Shown: positions 44,630-53,492, counted from the stretch's first letter. The stretch: DNA of 61,597 nucleotides from Canibacter zhuwentaonis (GCF_018531125.1 NZ_JAHDSY010000009.1); one strand, 5' to 3'. The notes: generated by a model not told the origin, from the letters alone. Translations and numbers: made by a program.

Positions 44630-45124
44630 CTATCCGCGCAGTTTAATTCTTGCCACCAGTTCTTTTACCGGCACTGTTGCTTTTGCCGCAACCCTGCCAA
44701 CGGACTCTGCCGCGTGCAGAGTTTTGTCGCCAACTACCGAGTCTTTTGCTGCGGCATGCAGCTCTCCGCATTTATTGCACACCTGGTAAACATCCCTGTT
44801 TTTATAGCTGTCTTCGGTTATGTACTCAACCGATATTTCAGTGTCGATGCCGTTTGCTAAAAATCGCAAAAGAAAATCTTCCGCCTCGTTAAAAGGCTCA
44901 ATGTTGAGCTTATAAAACCGAAACGCACCCTCCTCGCGCACCCGCACAACATCAGCATCGCGCATTATTTTAAGATGTTTTGACACCGTAGGCTGATTTA
45001 CACTTAGCTCTTCAACAAGATCAGAAACGCTTTTTTCAACTGACGCGACGGCTCCCGAACCTAACAACGCCGTTAAAATATCTCGGCGCGTCGCATCAGC
45101 TAGTACATAAAAAATGTCAGACAT
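44630..45124 (-). CDS. ArsR-family winged-helix regulator
   Basis: 164 aa from the ATG at 45124 (MSDIFYVLADATRRDIL). The HTH is DLVEELSVNQPTVSKHLKIM followed by a wing (REEGAFRFYKLN). The C-terminal extension has a CNKC pair that could bind metal. A TATTCT box ends seven bases before the ATG, so the mRNA is probably leaderless. It is upstream of and close to the nucleoside hydrolase gene, which it might regulate; the ligand is unknown. Confidence 0.85.
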   Translation of the reverse strand: MSDIFYVLADATRRDILTALLGSGAVASVEKSVSDLVEELSVNQPTVSKHLKIMRDADVVRVREEGAFRFYKLNIEPFNEAEDFLLRFLANGIDTEISVEYITEDSYKNRDVYQVCNKCGELHAAAKDSVVGDKTLHAAESVGRVAAKATVPVKELVARIKLRG

Positions 45125-45131
45125 ATTCTCA

Positions 45132-45137
45132 AGAATA
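45132..45137 (-). promoter_or_regulatory. -10 box for leaderless ArsR gene
   Basis: TATTCT on the minus strand ends seven bases before the ATG at 45124. No Shine-Dalgarno sequence is seen. Confidence 0.5.
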
Positions 45138-45191
45138 CCCGCCCAATCTGAAACCATGCAGACTAGGCAAGTATTTTAACCGGCTACTGAG

Positions 45192-45711
45192 CTATCTCAG
45201 TGTGCCGCCACAGCTAATTCCGGTTTCAATAGTTGCGATAAGCGGATCACTCACCCTCTCCGCCCCGGTTATAGCAACGGTCTTTTTAATCATGTAGCTT
45301 ATCTTTTGACCTATTGGGAACACCCGGTAACAAATTCCGGACTCAATCTTATTTACCTTACATATGACAGATTCAGTGGGCAGCTCAACTCCTCCGGAGA
45401 GCAGTTTAAGCACCCTGTCAGATTAGCGCCGAACGCTGTTTCAGCCTGGTGTTGTGGCTTAATAGAAACATCCAAAGAACACTCTCCCTCAGTTGCGTTT
45501 GCACAGAGCTGCGTGCATGCTCCCGCTGTATCGTTATAGTATCTTTGCTTTTCCAAAATAACTATCCCGTATTTTTAACGGTAAAATACTCTCGTTATTT
45601 TCGGTCTCTCTAAACTGTATTCTGCGGCAAACGTAAAAATGTTGTAACAATAATCGTAATCGCCGCGATAACACCCGGCACTACCAGCAGCGTGCTTTTC
45701 CTCTCCTGCAT
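45192..45711 (-). pseudogene. Decayed gene for a small secreted or anchored protein
   Basis: The ATG at 45711 with a GAGGGGGG site starts MQERKSTLLVVPGVIAAITI, an N-terminal membrane anchor, which stops after 33 codons. Sequence on the same strand continues in other frames: EYSLERPKITRVFYR, a stop, KYGIVILEKQRYYNDTAGAC and so on. After another frameshift near 45415 it goes on as VLKLLSGGVELPTESVICKV to GGTLR. Joined, the pieces give a Cys-bearing extracytoplasmic protein of about 165 aa. I do not recognise a family. The ancestor probably sat in an operon after proC. Confidence 0.55.
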
Positions 45712-45910
45712 AATTACCCCCCTCAGTAGTCTTATCTCGGTGACTTGGAGAAACTATCTATTTCACAGTGCACCAGATATTTTCTTAGGTTGCGCACCGT
45801 GAGGGTTTCGCTCGTTTCAGTGCGAAATATGTTTTATGCAATATCAGTGACCTCCTTTAACGACTGCAGAACTACGCACTTAACACCGGTTAGCAAATAT
45901 TAATAAACTC
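45712..45910. other. Intergenic, proC to decayed gene
   Basis: Short AT-leaning gap with no gene recognised and no clear terminator. Confidence 0.3.
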
Positions 45911-46801
45911 CTAATTGGTTTTCTTGGCAAGCTCGGCAGCGCGGTTTTTTACCGCACGCACAACACCGTCAAAAATCGCCTCCGGACTAGCGGCGTTAAA
46001 AACCTCAAGCGCTTTTTCTGTTGTGCCACCCGGGCTTGTTACCTCGCGGCGTAATTCCGCAGGAGACTTGTCGCTGCTGTGCAGCAGCGCGGCAGCGCCG
46101 GTCACGGTACCCTCCCCCAGCACGCGAGCCTGATCCGCTGTAAATCCGGCACGCTCAGCCGCCGCAGTGAGCTGCTCAGCAAACCAAAACAGATACGCGG
46201 GACCAGACCCGGAAATCGCACTCAGCGCGTCAATCTCTCGTTCGGGCACGACCAGCACCTCGCCCACGCACTCAAACAGCGCTACACCAAGCGCGGTTGC
46301 CCGCTCACTGGCAGCAGCCGCAGCTAGCCCCGTAACACCACGCCCAATCAGCGCAGGAGTATTTGGCATCGCGCGCAGAATCTGCACGTCATCGCGGCTT
46401 CCCAGCGCCTCCCGCATAAGCTCGGTTGTGATTCCTGCGGCGACGCTCACAACCGTTGCGCCGAGCGCCAGATCTTGCGCAATCTCGCGCAGCAAATCAG
46501 TGATAGCCCATGGCTTAACCCCGAGCACCACCAGCTGCGCGCCCGTAACCGCACGCTTGTTCGCATCCGCGCACTGCTCAACGCTCAGCACCTCGGTGCG
46601 GGGCAGGTCACTGTGCCGCTGCGCACTGCGCGCAGAATTGGTTGTTGCGGTGACTTTGAAGCGCGCATTCGCCGTGTTTCTAAGCAGGCCTTCCAAAATA
46701 GCGGATGCCATAGAGCCCACGCCCAAAAAACTAATATGCTCAATATCGTGCAGGAGTGTGCTAGTTTTTTTATTACTGTTGCTTGTGTGCTGTGAGTTCA
46801 T
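45911..46801 (-). CDS. proC: Pyrroline-5-carboxylate reductase
   Basis: The last step of proline synthesis, using NAD(P)H. 296 aa from the ATG at 46801. The longer in-frame extension is unrelated and overlaps the divergent gene. ISFLGVGSMASAILEGLLR is the nucleotide-binding turn; VLGVKPWAI, RAMPNTPALIGRGVTG and the C-terminal ALSAISGSGPAYLFWF with TSPGGTTE are diagnostic. A TAGAAT box ends seven bases before the ATG. Confidence 0.94.
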   Translation of the reverse strand: MNSQHTSNSNKKTSTLLHDIEHISFLGVGSMASAILEGLLRNTANARFKVTATTNSARSAQRHSDLPRTEVLSVEQCADANKRAVTGAQLVVLGVKPWAITDLLREIAQDLALGATVVSVAAGITTELMREALGSRDDVQILRAMPNTPALIGRGVTGLAAAAASERATALGVALFECVGEVLVVPEREIDALSAISGSGPAYLFWFAEQLTAAAERAGFTADQARVLGEGTVTGAAALLHSSDKSPAELRREVTSPGGTTEKALEVFNAASPEAIFDGVVRAVKNRAAELAKKTN

Positions 46802-46808
46802 AACAGTT

Positions 46809-46814
46809 ATTCTA
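46809..46814 (-). promoter_or_regulatory. -10 box for leaderless proC
   Basis: TAGAAT on the minus strand ends seven bases before the proC ATG. Confidence 0.5.
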
Positions 46815-46865
46815 AGGCATATGTGCAACCATAAATAGGTGTCACCTAAATATTCAGGAGCGGAC

Positions 46866-47177
46866 ATGAAAAACACAACCAACACCAAAAAAATTGTGCA
46901 CGCCGCAGAGCAGGCACTGTTAGAGAACTCGGACATTGCGCAGGTAATTCGCGTTAGTGCCGCCGTAACCCCGAGCGCGGAGCTGCTCATCGGCGCGAAA
47001 ATCTCACTGCCGGCGGATATGAAAATGTGGCAGGTTTCGCGCGTAATCGCCTGCGCGGAGCGCGCTGTGGCGGTCGCATGCCCAACAGCGGCGCAGGTTT
47101 TCATCAGTCCCGATGTTTACCTGAACCTGCACGATGCGCCAACAACATCGGCGATTGTAACCCTCAGCTACGACTAG
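46866..47177 (+). CDS. Orphan domain resembling the CDF-transporter cytoplasmic domain
   Basis: 103 aa from the ATG at 46866 (CAGGAG upstream). ELLIGAKISLPADMKMWQVS, then RVIACAERAV and VFISPDVY, resemble the C-terminal ferredoxin-like domain of cation-diffusion-facilitator metal exporters, which dimerises and senses metal. No transmembrane part is present and none is encoded next to it. It could be a free metal-binding or dimerisation module, or a remnant. It is divergent from proC. Confidence 0.5.
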   Translation: MKNTTNTKKIVHAAEQALLENSDIAQVIRVSAAVTPSAELLIGAKISLPADMKMWQVSRVIACAERAVAVACPTAAQVFISPDVYLNLHDAPTTSAIVTLSYD

Positions 47178-47299
47178 GTCGCGTGACTGAAGTGCGCGCC
47201 TAGGTCGCGCAGTTAGATTTGCGCGCCGCTAGATTGAGTGCGGATAAGAAAGCTCGCCGGTAGCAATGCGCGCCGCTAAAACGCGCTAGTTGCAGCTGA

Positions 47300-47785
47300 T
47301 CAGCGCTTGTGCGCAAAAAAATCTTGCAGCAGACGCGCTGATTCGCACTCTAAAACGCCCGCAATAACCTCGGGAACGGGATGCGGCAGCCTGCCGTCGC
47401 GCAACAGATCATAGACGCTTCCGGCCGCGCCGGCTTTTTCATCCCACGCTCCAAAAACCACGGTGCCGACGCGCGACGCAAGAATAGCACCCGCACACAT
47501 AACGCAGGGCTCAAGCGTAACAACCAGCGTGCAGCTGCTTAAGATACGCTCACCCAATTGCTGAGCTGCCGCGTTTAGCGCGATGATTTCTGCGTGTCCT
47601 GTTATTTCGGGCAACTGCGCACGGGCGTTGTGCGCCAGGCTGATAATCTCGCCGCTGCTGTCTAACACGGCGGCGGCGACCGGCACTTCACCAGCCTGCC
47701 TGGCACACTTCGCGAACTGCAGCGCGCGCCGCATTGCCCGCATATGCGCGGGCTTGACCGGAATTAAAGGAGATTTTAAGGACAC
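47300..47785 (-). CDS. tadA: tRNA-specific adenosine deaminase
   Basis: 161 aa zinc deaminase that makes inosine at the wobble position of tRNA-Arg. HAEIIALNAA carries the His ligand and catalytic Glu, and LEPCVMCAGAI carries the two Cys ligands. GTG start with a TACAAT box ending six bases upstream, probably leaderless. This gene is unrelated to the pilus ATPase that shares the symbol. Confidence 0.9.
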   Translation of the reverse strand: MSLKSPLIPVKPAHMRAMRRALQFAKCARQAGEVPVAAAVLDSSGEIISLAHNARAQLPEITGHAEIIALNAAAQQLGERILSSCTLVVTLEPCVMCAGAILASRVGTVVFGAWDEKAGAAGSVYDLLRDGRLPHPVPEVIAGVLECESARLLQDFFAHKR

Positions 47786-47791
47786 CCCTAC

Positions 47792-47797
47792 ATTGTA
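47792..47797 (-). promoter_or_regulatory. -10 box for leaderless tRNA deaminase gene
   Basis: TACAAT on the minus strand ends six bases before the GTG start. Confidence 0.45.
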
Positions 47798-47969
47798 TAT
47801 TCTTGCGCAAAATTGCGCGCCTCTCGTCGCTTACCGCCCACGCCCAAACCTTGCCACGCGCCTGCCACCAACCAACAGCCGCCCACGCCCGACATCCACT
47901 ACCGACCGCACCCGCGCGCCCAGAACCTGCCGCGATTAAAGTTCTAGGCAGATTTTATCCGCTAGGCAG

Positions 47970-47975
47970 TAGAAT
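47970..47975 (+). promoter_or_regulatory. -10 box for leaderless upp
   Basis: TAGAAT ends six bases before the upp ATG. No Shine-Dalgarno sequence is seen. Confidence 0.5.
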
Positions 47976-47981
47976 TAAATT

Positions 47982-48617
47982 ATGGAAATTTTTGTTGCCA
48001 AACACCCACTAATAACTCACAAGCTCTCCGTGCTGCGTGATAAAAATACTTCACAGCCAATTTTTAAGCAGCTAATAGAAGAGATAATGACGCTGTTAGC
48101 GTACGAGGCAACCCGCGAGGTGCGTGTGAGCGAAATCACAGTAGACACGCCCGTGGCGACAACAACCGGCGTAACCCTCAAAACACCCCTGCCACTGGTA
48201 GTGCCGATTTTACGCGCCGGTCTCGGCATGCTCGAGGGCATGATGCGCCTTGTGCCAACCGCAGAGGTTGGGTTTTTGGGCATGGTGCGCAGCGAAGAAA
48301 CCCACCAGCCAACAACCTACGCAGAACGCCTGCCGCAAAACCTCACCGGCAGGCAGTGTTTTGTGCTGGATCCGATGCTCGCAACCGGTGGATCTCTTGC
48401 CACCGCAATTGAGTTTCTGTTCAAGCGCGGGGCGGATGATGTCACCGCAATATGCGTGCTGGGTACTCCCGAGGGGGTCAAACAGATTCAAAAAACCGTC
48501 AGCGATAAAAAAGTTAAGCTTATTTTAGGGGCGCTCGACGAGGGTCTTAATGAGCAGGCCTTTATTGTACCCGGGCTTGGTGACGCGGGCGATCGACTCT
48601 ACGGCACAGCAGTGTAA
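47982..48617 (+). CDS. upp: Uracil phosphoribosyltransferase
   Basis: Salvages uracil to UMP with PRPP. 211 aa, the usual length. VPILRAGLGMLEGM, the PRPP loop VLDPMLATGGSLATAIEFL and the uracil-binding GLGDAGDRLYGT near the end are diagnostic. It is followed 19 bases later by a small membrane-protein gene. Confidence 0.96.
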   Translation: MEIFVAKHPLITHKLSVLRDKNTSQPIFKQLIEEIMTLLAYEATREVRVSEITVDTPVATTTGVTLKTPLPLVVPILRAGLGMLEGMMRLVPTAEVGFLGMVRSEETHQPTTYAERLPQNLTGRQCFVLDPMLATGGSLATAIEFLFKRGADDVTAICVLGTPEGVKQIQKTVSDKKVKLILGALDEGLNEQAFIVPGLGDAGDRLYGTAV

Positions 48618-48636
48618 GACGCAGGCAGGTTGCATA

Positions 48637-48975
48637 ATGATCCCGCACACAAACAGTAACCCTGATAAAGAGATTCAGCTGACCGAAACAAAAGCGGCAT
48701 ATTTTGTGCAACAGAGTTACGTGAGAAAAAAACTGGCGAAGTTCCCCCGGCTGTTATTTTTACATAAAATATTTGTGTTTTGCGTTGGTAGCATCGTTAT
48801 TTTTGCGGGTATTTTAATGCTCGCACTGCCCGGTCCGGGGTGGCTCACTATTCTGCTCGGTCTCGCGATTATGGGCACAGAGTTTACCTGGGCACAAAAA
48901 ACGCAAGCCTGGCTAAAAACAAAACTCATTACGGCTCTCACAAAGTTCCGCAACCGCAAAAAGGGCACTGACTAG
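48637..48975 (+). CDS. PGPGW-motif membrane protein
   Basis: 112 aa from the ATG at 48637. Two hydrophobic segments flank the motif ALPGPGWLTILLGLAIMG, which defines the PGPGW/TIGR02611 family of small actinobacterial membrane proteins. The N- and C-termini are hydrophilic and basic. It is probably co-transcribed with upp. Function unknown. Confidence 0.8.
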   Translation: MIPHTNSNPDKEIQLTETKAAYFVQQSYVRKKLAKFPRLLFLHKIFVFCVGSIVIFAGILMLALPGPGWLTILLGLAIMGTEFTWAQKTQAWLKTKLITALTKFRNRKKGTD

Positions 48976-49104
48976 TCACGCACTTATTAACAAGCGGATC
49001 AATTCACGCAGCACAGGCTAGCTGTCGCGGTTAGATACGCTGCCCTGTGCACTAACGCAGCCACCCAGCGCCGCCTCACCCACAGCTCACCCACGCCCAC
49101 CGGC

Positions 49105-49803
49105 CTATATTGCACGCAGGTTTTTGGTCGCTGCCTGATTGCTAATAATTTTCACTCCGGGCACTGACTCAAAGCGGTATCCAGCGCCGCGCACGGTACA
49201 GATCAGCTCCTGATAGCTGCCGAGTTTTGCGCGCAGTCGCCTCACGTGCACGTCTATTGCGCGGGCGTTCGGAGCGGCAGCGGCGTCAAGATCCGCCCAC
49301 ACATTCTCGATAATATCCTCGCGGCTAACAGTAATCCCCTCGCGCACAACAAGATAACGCAAAAGGGCAAACTCGCGGAATGTGCAGCTCACAGATTCAC
49401 CGTTTATGATTACGCGACGGCGGCGCAGATCCACCACCAGCCCGTGCTCAGCCTGCCCGCGAGAGCGCTGCTGGTATCTGGCACAGGCTGTAGGCTCTCC
49501 CAGCGCAAGCCGCGTCACATCGACGTTGTCACCCGTTGCGCCCTGCGGCGCAAGCGCCACCGCGGTATAGCTCTGCGCACCGGGCGCAAGCTCTGCGAGC
49601 TGTGTTTTTAGCTGCGCCACGAGCTCGACGAGTTTTGTGCCGCCCGCCGCAAGCTGCTCGTCAGTGATGCCGACATACAGCGCAAATCCGCGCACCTCTT
49701 TGGGGGATGCAACCGCCTGCAGGTGCGGTTTTGTGCGCTCGGGCGTGGCTATTTCGGAGCTTATTTGTGCGGGTGCTGGGGTTAGTAGTGCAAGATTAGA
49801 CAC
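49105..49803 (-). CDS. Receiver-less OmpR-type winged-helix regulator
   Basis: 232 aa. The C-terminal 110 residues form an OmpR/PhoB DNA-binding domain (CTFREFALLRYLVVREGITV, IDVHVRRLRAKLG, TVRGAGYRFE). Where a receiver is expected there is instead FALYVGITDEQLAAGGTKL to SYTAVALAPQG, with no phospho-acceptor Asp pattern. I associate this architecture with Microbacteriaceae. No kinase gene is adjacent. GTG start. Target genes unknown. Confidence 0.8.
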   Translation of the reverse strand: MSNLALLTPAPAQISSEIATPERTKPHLQAVASPKEVRGFALYVGITDEQLAAGGTKLVELVAQLKTQLAELAPGAQSYTAVALAPQGATGDNVDVTRLALGEPTACARYQQRSRGQAEHGLVVDLRRRRVIINGESVSCTFREFALLRYLVVREGITVSREDIIENVWADLDAAAAPNARAIDVHVRRLRAKLGSYQELICTVRGAGYRFESVPGVKIISNQAATKNLRAI

Positions 49804-50117
49804 GGGTATAAAACTTTCAGGGCACAGGTCACAGGTTTAGTGACCCGGTAATTAGCATCCGCTATATGGGAGCGGATAACACGCGCAATTTTAGAGCAGC
49901 CGCGCGATAGAGCTACAGAATATGCCCGTAATCAGGGGTTAAAACCCTCAGAGCAAGATGAGAATTAAGCCAAAAAATTTATTAGGCGCACATTTTGGAA
50001 CGCATCACACTACGGCGGCACATCATCATGCCCTTAACTCCTGCAGTCACCTCGCGGATCAACTGAGCAGTGCCAAAATTGTGATTCATAGTAAATATTA
50101 AAGCGCAAAAAACGCTA
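49804..50117. other. Intergenic, little seen
   Basis: Holds a small ATCCGCT/AGCGGAT hairpin near 49856-49876. No gene or RNA was recognised. Confidence 0.3.
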
Positions 50118-50140
50118 AAGCGCAAATCAAGTCGGCGCTT
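50107..50140 (-). terminator. Terminator of the mevalonate operon
   Basis: An AAGCGC/GCGCTT stem (50140-50118 on the minus strand) overlaps the mvaS stop and is followed by TAGCGTTTTTT. Confidence 0.55.
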
Positions 50141-51335
50141 AGTGCCCCTCGTGCACATTCCAGGTGCCGGTTACAATCGGTAGCGTGCTATCGGCATACA
50201 CTCGCGCACCGTCACACAACCCAACAAATCTGTATGGTGCGCGCGTTTTTCGCGAGTTTGAGTAATTCACAGCGCTGCCCCGCTCGTGAGCAACGTGCAG
50301 GTCTCGATACTCTTCAAAACTAAGCTCTGTGCGCCCCGCAATTTCTTGCGCCGCAATATTAGGGTGCAAAAACCGCTCGTAACCGGGCTGCACAACACCC
50401 GTAAAAAACTCTCCCTCGGCACCGGATCCGTAGCTGTAGCAACCGATACGCTTACCAGATAGTTCTCGCTTAAAATGCAACAGCGACAGCAGACCTATGT
50501 AGAGCGAAGCCGTGTAACAGTTGCCCAGGTAGGGGGTATAATTCAGGCTTGGCTCAACCCGTGACTCCTCAACGTTTTTGCCCGTGTGCTCAACCAGCCT
50601 GCGATGCCCCTTAATCGCCATTTTCGTAAACGGCTGATGGTGCACAAAAAAATCAATCTCCGCAAGCTCAAATCCGCCGCGCGCACGGTAATCTTCCCAA
50701 GCCCCCGTGAACGCACCCAAATAGGCATCCATCGAGCGCTCGCCATCAACGAGCGGGGTTGACAGATCGTTCGGCCGCCAAAAATCATCGATGTGAGCCG
50801 ACCAGATACCAGAAACCGGCTCGATTTCGAGCAGCGCCGGATCCGCCCCAATAATCATCGCAACAGCGCCCGCACCCTGCGTTGGCTCGCCAGCGGACGC
50901 GACCGCATACCGCGCGATATCGCTTGCCACAACAAGCACCCGCTCGCTCGGGTTGCGGCTCACCAGCCCCAGCGCCAGCTGCAGCGCTGCTGTGCCCGCA
51001 TAGCACGCCTGTTTAGTCTCAATAACTCGCACCGCGGTGCTCAACCCGAGCAGTGAGTGCACAAACATACCCGCCGATTTTGACTGGTCAACCCCGCTTT
51101 CGGTGGCGAAAATCAGGGTGCGGATCCCCTCCTGCCCGGCACGCTCCAGCACCCGCGCAGCGGCGGTTGCGCCGAGTGTCACAGCGTCTTCATCAAGCGC
51201 GGGAATAGAAAAAGCCTCCTGACGCAGTCCGAAGCGATACTTGTTTGGGTCAACTCCTGTTGCTTTTGCGAGCGTGTCCAGCCTCACAACGTAATTAGCG
51301 CTGGCTAGCTCCATGTCTACAATGCCGAGCTTCAC
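50139..51335 (-). CDS. mvaS: HMG-CoA synthase
   Basis: Condenses acetyl-CoA with acetoacetyl-CoA, the entry to the mevalonate pathway. 398 aa from the GTG at 51335, which begins one base after the mvaA stop; a longer frame overlapping mvaA is possible. The catalytic Cys lies in IETKQACYAGTAALQLA, with Glu in the ATESGVDQSKS region and the active-site His in FFVHHQPFTKMA. This is the last gene of the operon. Confidence 0.94.
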   Translation of the reverse strand: MKLGIVDMELASANYVVRLDTLAKATGVDPNKYRFGLRQEAFSIPALDEDAVTLGATAAARVLERAGQEGIRTLIFATESGVDQSKSAGMFVHSLLGLSTAVRVIETKQACYAGTAALQLALGLVSRNPSERVLVVASDIARYAVASAGEPTQGAGAVAMIIGADPALLEIEPVSGIWSAHIDDFWRPNDLSTPLVDGERSMDAYLGAFTGAWEDYRARGGFELAEIDFFVHHQPFTKMAIKGHRRLVEHTGKNVEESRVEPSLNYTPYLGNCYTASLYIGLLSLLHFKRELSGKRIGCYSYGSGAEGEFFTGVVQPGYERFLHPNIAAQEIAGRTELSFEEYRDLHVAHERGSAVNYSNSRKTRAPYRFVGLCDGARVYADSTLPIVTGTWNVHEGH

Positions 51336-51336
51336 T

Positions 51337-52386
51337 TTACACCCCGTGCTTGCGCTCAATTGCGACGTGCGTTGCCATCAGTTCTCCGGGATTGGTTTGC
51401 GCGGCGAGCAGGCTCAGCTCCCCGCAGAGCACCGTGGCGGCGGTAATTGCCGCTAGACGCCGCGCATTTTCACCGGGGTCACGCGCCTCGGCGCAGCCCA
51501 TCCGCCGCAAATTCTCGGTGATCCTGCAAAGGTTTTTGCCGTTGCCAACCGTGCCCATAATCAGGTTGGACAGGGTGCATGAAAAATACAGTCCGCCGGG
51601 GCGTTCTTGCGCGTAGGTGATGCCCTGCGAGCCCTCCACGATGTTGGCCGCGTCTTGCCCCGTTGCCAGATACACTCCCAGCAGCATATTTGCGTAGTGC
51701 GCGTTAGCCGCGCGCACAGAACCCGCAAGAATTGAGCCGACCAGGTTTTTTTGGGTTGAAAGCTCGGTAATTTTTGCTGCGCTCGAGCGCAGGCGACGCG
51801 TTACAATCTCGTGCGGCAGGAAAATCTCGGCGATTGCCGCTTTGCCCCGCCCTAAAATGCTGTTCACCGCGGCAGGTTTTTTATCGGCACAAACATTGCC
51901 CGAAATTGAGCCGTAACTGAGCCCTAAATCCCAGCTTAAAATCTCGTTCATAAGTTTTTCCGCCGCGGCGGTGACCATATTATGCCCCGACGCATCTCCC
52001 GTTGTGAACGCAAACCGCACAAACAACAGATTACCCACAATCTCAGTGCTAATCTCGGTGAGCTGTGCAAATCGGCTCTGCTGCACCACAAGCTCTGCCA
52101 GGTTTGCGAAGCACTGCTCGATCCGCTCTGCCGCAGCAACAGCAACAACCGCAGAATCTGCGGTGAAAATAACCGAGCGAGTCATTTTTTCGCCGGTGAT
52201 TGTGACGGTTATACCACTGGCAACCTCGCGTGAGATGCTAGCGCCACGCCCCACAGAAGGCCATAGCGGAGTCTCGTAGGTGGCAAGCGGCACATAAACT
52301 TCCTCCTGCAGCACATTACCGCTAATACGCAGCGGACCTATCCACTGTGTTGGAATGGGGGTAATTAGTGTTTCTCGCTCGCTCAT
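51337..52386 (-). CDS. mvaA: HMG-CoA reductase
   Basis: Reduces HMG-CoA to mevalonate with two NAD(P)H. 349 aa, catalytic domain only with no membrane anchor. The substrate loop LATYETPLWPSVGRGA, the cofactor motif TTGDASGHNMV (DAMGxN-like), the Lys in VCADKKPAAVN and the GTVGNGK segment are visible. It overlaps fni by four bases (ATGA). Confidence 0.92.
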   Translation of the reverse strand: MSERETLITPIPTQWIGPLRISGNVLQEEVYVPLATYETPLWPSVGRGASISREVASGITVTITGEKMTRSVIFTADSAVVAVAAAERIEQCFANLAELVVQQSRFAQLTEISTEIVGNLLFVRFAFTTGDASGHNMVTAAAEKLMNEILSWDLGLSYGSISGNVCADKKPAAVNSILGRGKAAIAEIFLPHEIVTRRLRSSAAKITELSTQKNLVGSILAGSVRAANAHYANMLLGVYLATGQDAANIVEGSQGITYAQERPGGLYFSCTLSNLIMGTVGNGKNLCRITENLRRMGCAEARDPGENARRLAAITAATVLCGELSLLAAQTNPGELMATHVAIERKHGV

Positions 52387-53492
52387 AGTTCGATCCCTTC
52401 TGCGGCAGTGCTCAACTCAACGTGAGCGCTGTTGCTGCGGCGCGTAAAACTCGTCAGGTCGATTCCGCGCAGCTGACAGTACTCCCGCACGCTCCCGCGA
52501 ATGAGCAGATCGGTGCGGGCTAGTTCAGCCACGCTGGCCGCGCCCAAAAGCGCGCTGATCTCGTGCAATCGCGACACCCACCAGTCTACTCTCTCTATTA
52601 GCAACTGCGGATCATCGGCAGCCGCGACCGTAAGAAACGCCCCGGCAACGCCCACGCCGCGCGCGCCGAGCGCCAAAAGTTTAATCGCGTCGAGCGGGCT
52701 TTTCACCCCACCCGAAGCCAGCAGGGTGTGGAACTCTGGCGCGTCAAGCAGACTGCAGACGGCTGATTGCCCGAACTCGGCAAGATCCGCGTACCCGTCG
52801 GCGCGCCGCGATGCCTCTATTTGCGCGAAATTTGTGCCGCCTTTGCCGCTCACATCCGCTATTTGCACCCCGATATTGCGCAGCGTGCGCAGCGTGCGGC
52901 GGCTCAGCCCGCACCCAACCTCTTTCACAATAACCGGCACCTGCACGCGGTTCACAATCTCCTCGAGCCGCGGCAGCCACGTTTCAAAATCGCACTCGCC
53001 CTCTGGCATCACGGTCTCTTGCACAGCGTTCAGGTGTATTTGCAGCGCGTTTGCGTGCAGCATTTCAACCGCGCGCTTGGCGTCGTCCAGGCTGCGCCCG
53101 GCTCCGATGTTTGCGCACACAAAACCGTGCGGGTTTAACTCGCGCAAAACGGTGAATGTGCGCCTGGTTTCTGGCAGGTCGAGCGCCATACCGAGCGAGC
53201 CGGAGGCCACCGCGATCCCGGTTGCAGCGGCAGCCTCAGCAATCACTTTGTTAATTTTAGCGGCCTGCTCAATACCACCCGTCATTGCGTTAATATACAG
53301 CGGATGCTGCCACACGCTGCCGGCAACCTCGGTGGTTAAATCAACACTCTCGCGGTTAATTGCGCCCAGCGCATGGTAAATGAACTCCACATCATTATAA
53401 TCGCGTGCGCTGAGCGGATCGCGCTGTTGTTCGAGCGCAACTCTAATATGGTCAGCTTTACGCGCCGCAGCGCCGTTTGGTTCAGTGCTCAA
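52383..53492 (-). CDS. fni: Isopentenyl-diphosphate isomerase, type 2
   Basis: FMN- and NADPH-dependent interconversion of IPP and DMAPP. 369 aa from the TTG at 53492 (STEPNGAAARKADHIRVALE), preceded by GGGGA and overlapping the previous stop. NAMTGGIEQA, SGSLGMAL, VIVKEVGCGLS and the phosphate-binding ASGGVKSPLDAIK identify the type 2 enzyme, distinct from the zinc-type Idi. Confidence 0.92.
   Translation of the reverse strand: MSTEPNGAAARKADHIRVALEQQRDPLSARDYNDVEFIYHALGAINRESVDLTTEVAGSVWQHPLYINAMTGGIEQAAKINKVIAEAAAATGIAVASGSLGMALDLPETRRTFTVLRELNPHGFVCANIGAGRSLDDAKRAVEMLHANALQIHLNAVQETVMPEGECDFETWLPRLEEIVNRVQVPVIVKEVGCGLSRRTLRTLRNIGVQIADVSGKGGTNFAQIEASRRADGYADLAEFGQSAVCSLLDAPEFHTLLASGGVKSPLDAIKLLALGARGVGVAGAFLTVAAADDPQLLIERVDWWVSRLHEISALLGAASVAELARTDLLIRGSVREYCQLRGIDLTSFTRRSNSAHVELSTAAEGIEL

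Noticed and set aside
45404..45410. CTTAAAC heptamer at the overlap of two frames, suggestive of programmed -1 frameshifting
   Set aside because: The same gene has a second frameshift and a stop upstream, so decay explains the break better than programmed recoding.
46802..47104. 101-codon N-terminal extension of proC
   Set aside because: It overlaps the divergent CDF-like gene antisense, has no family resemblance, and the internal ATG has a well-placed -10 box.
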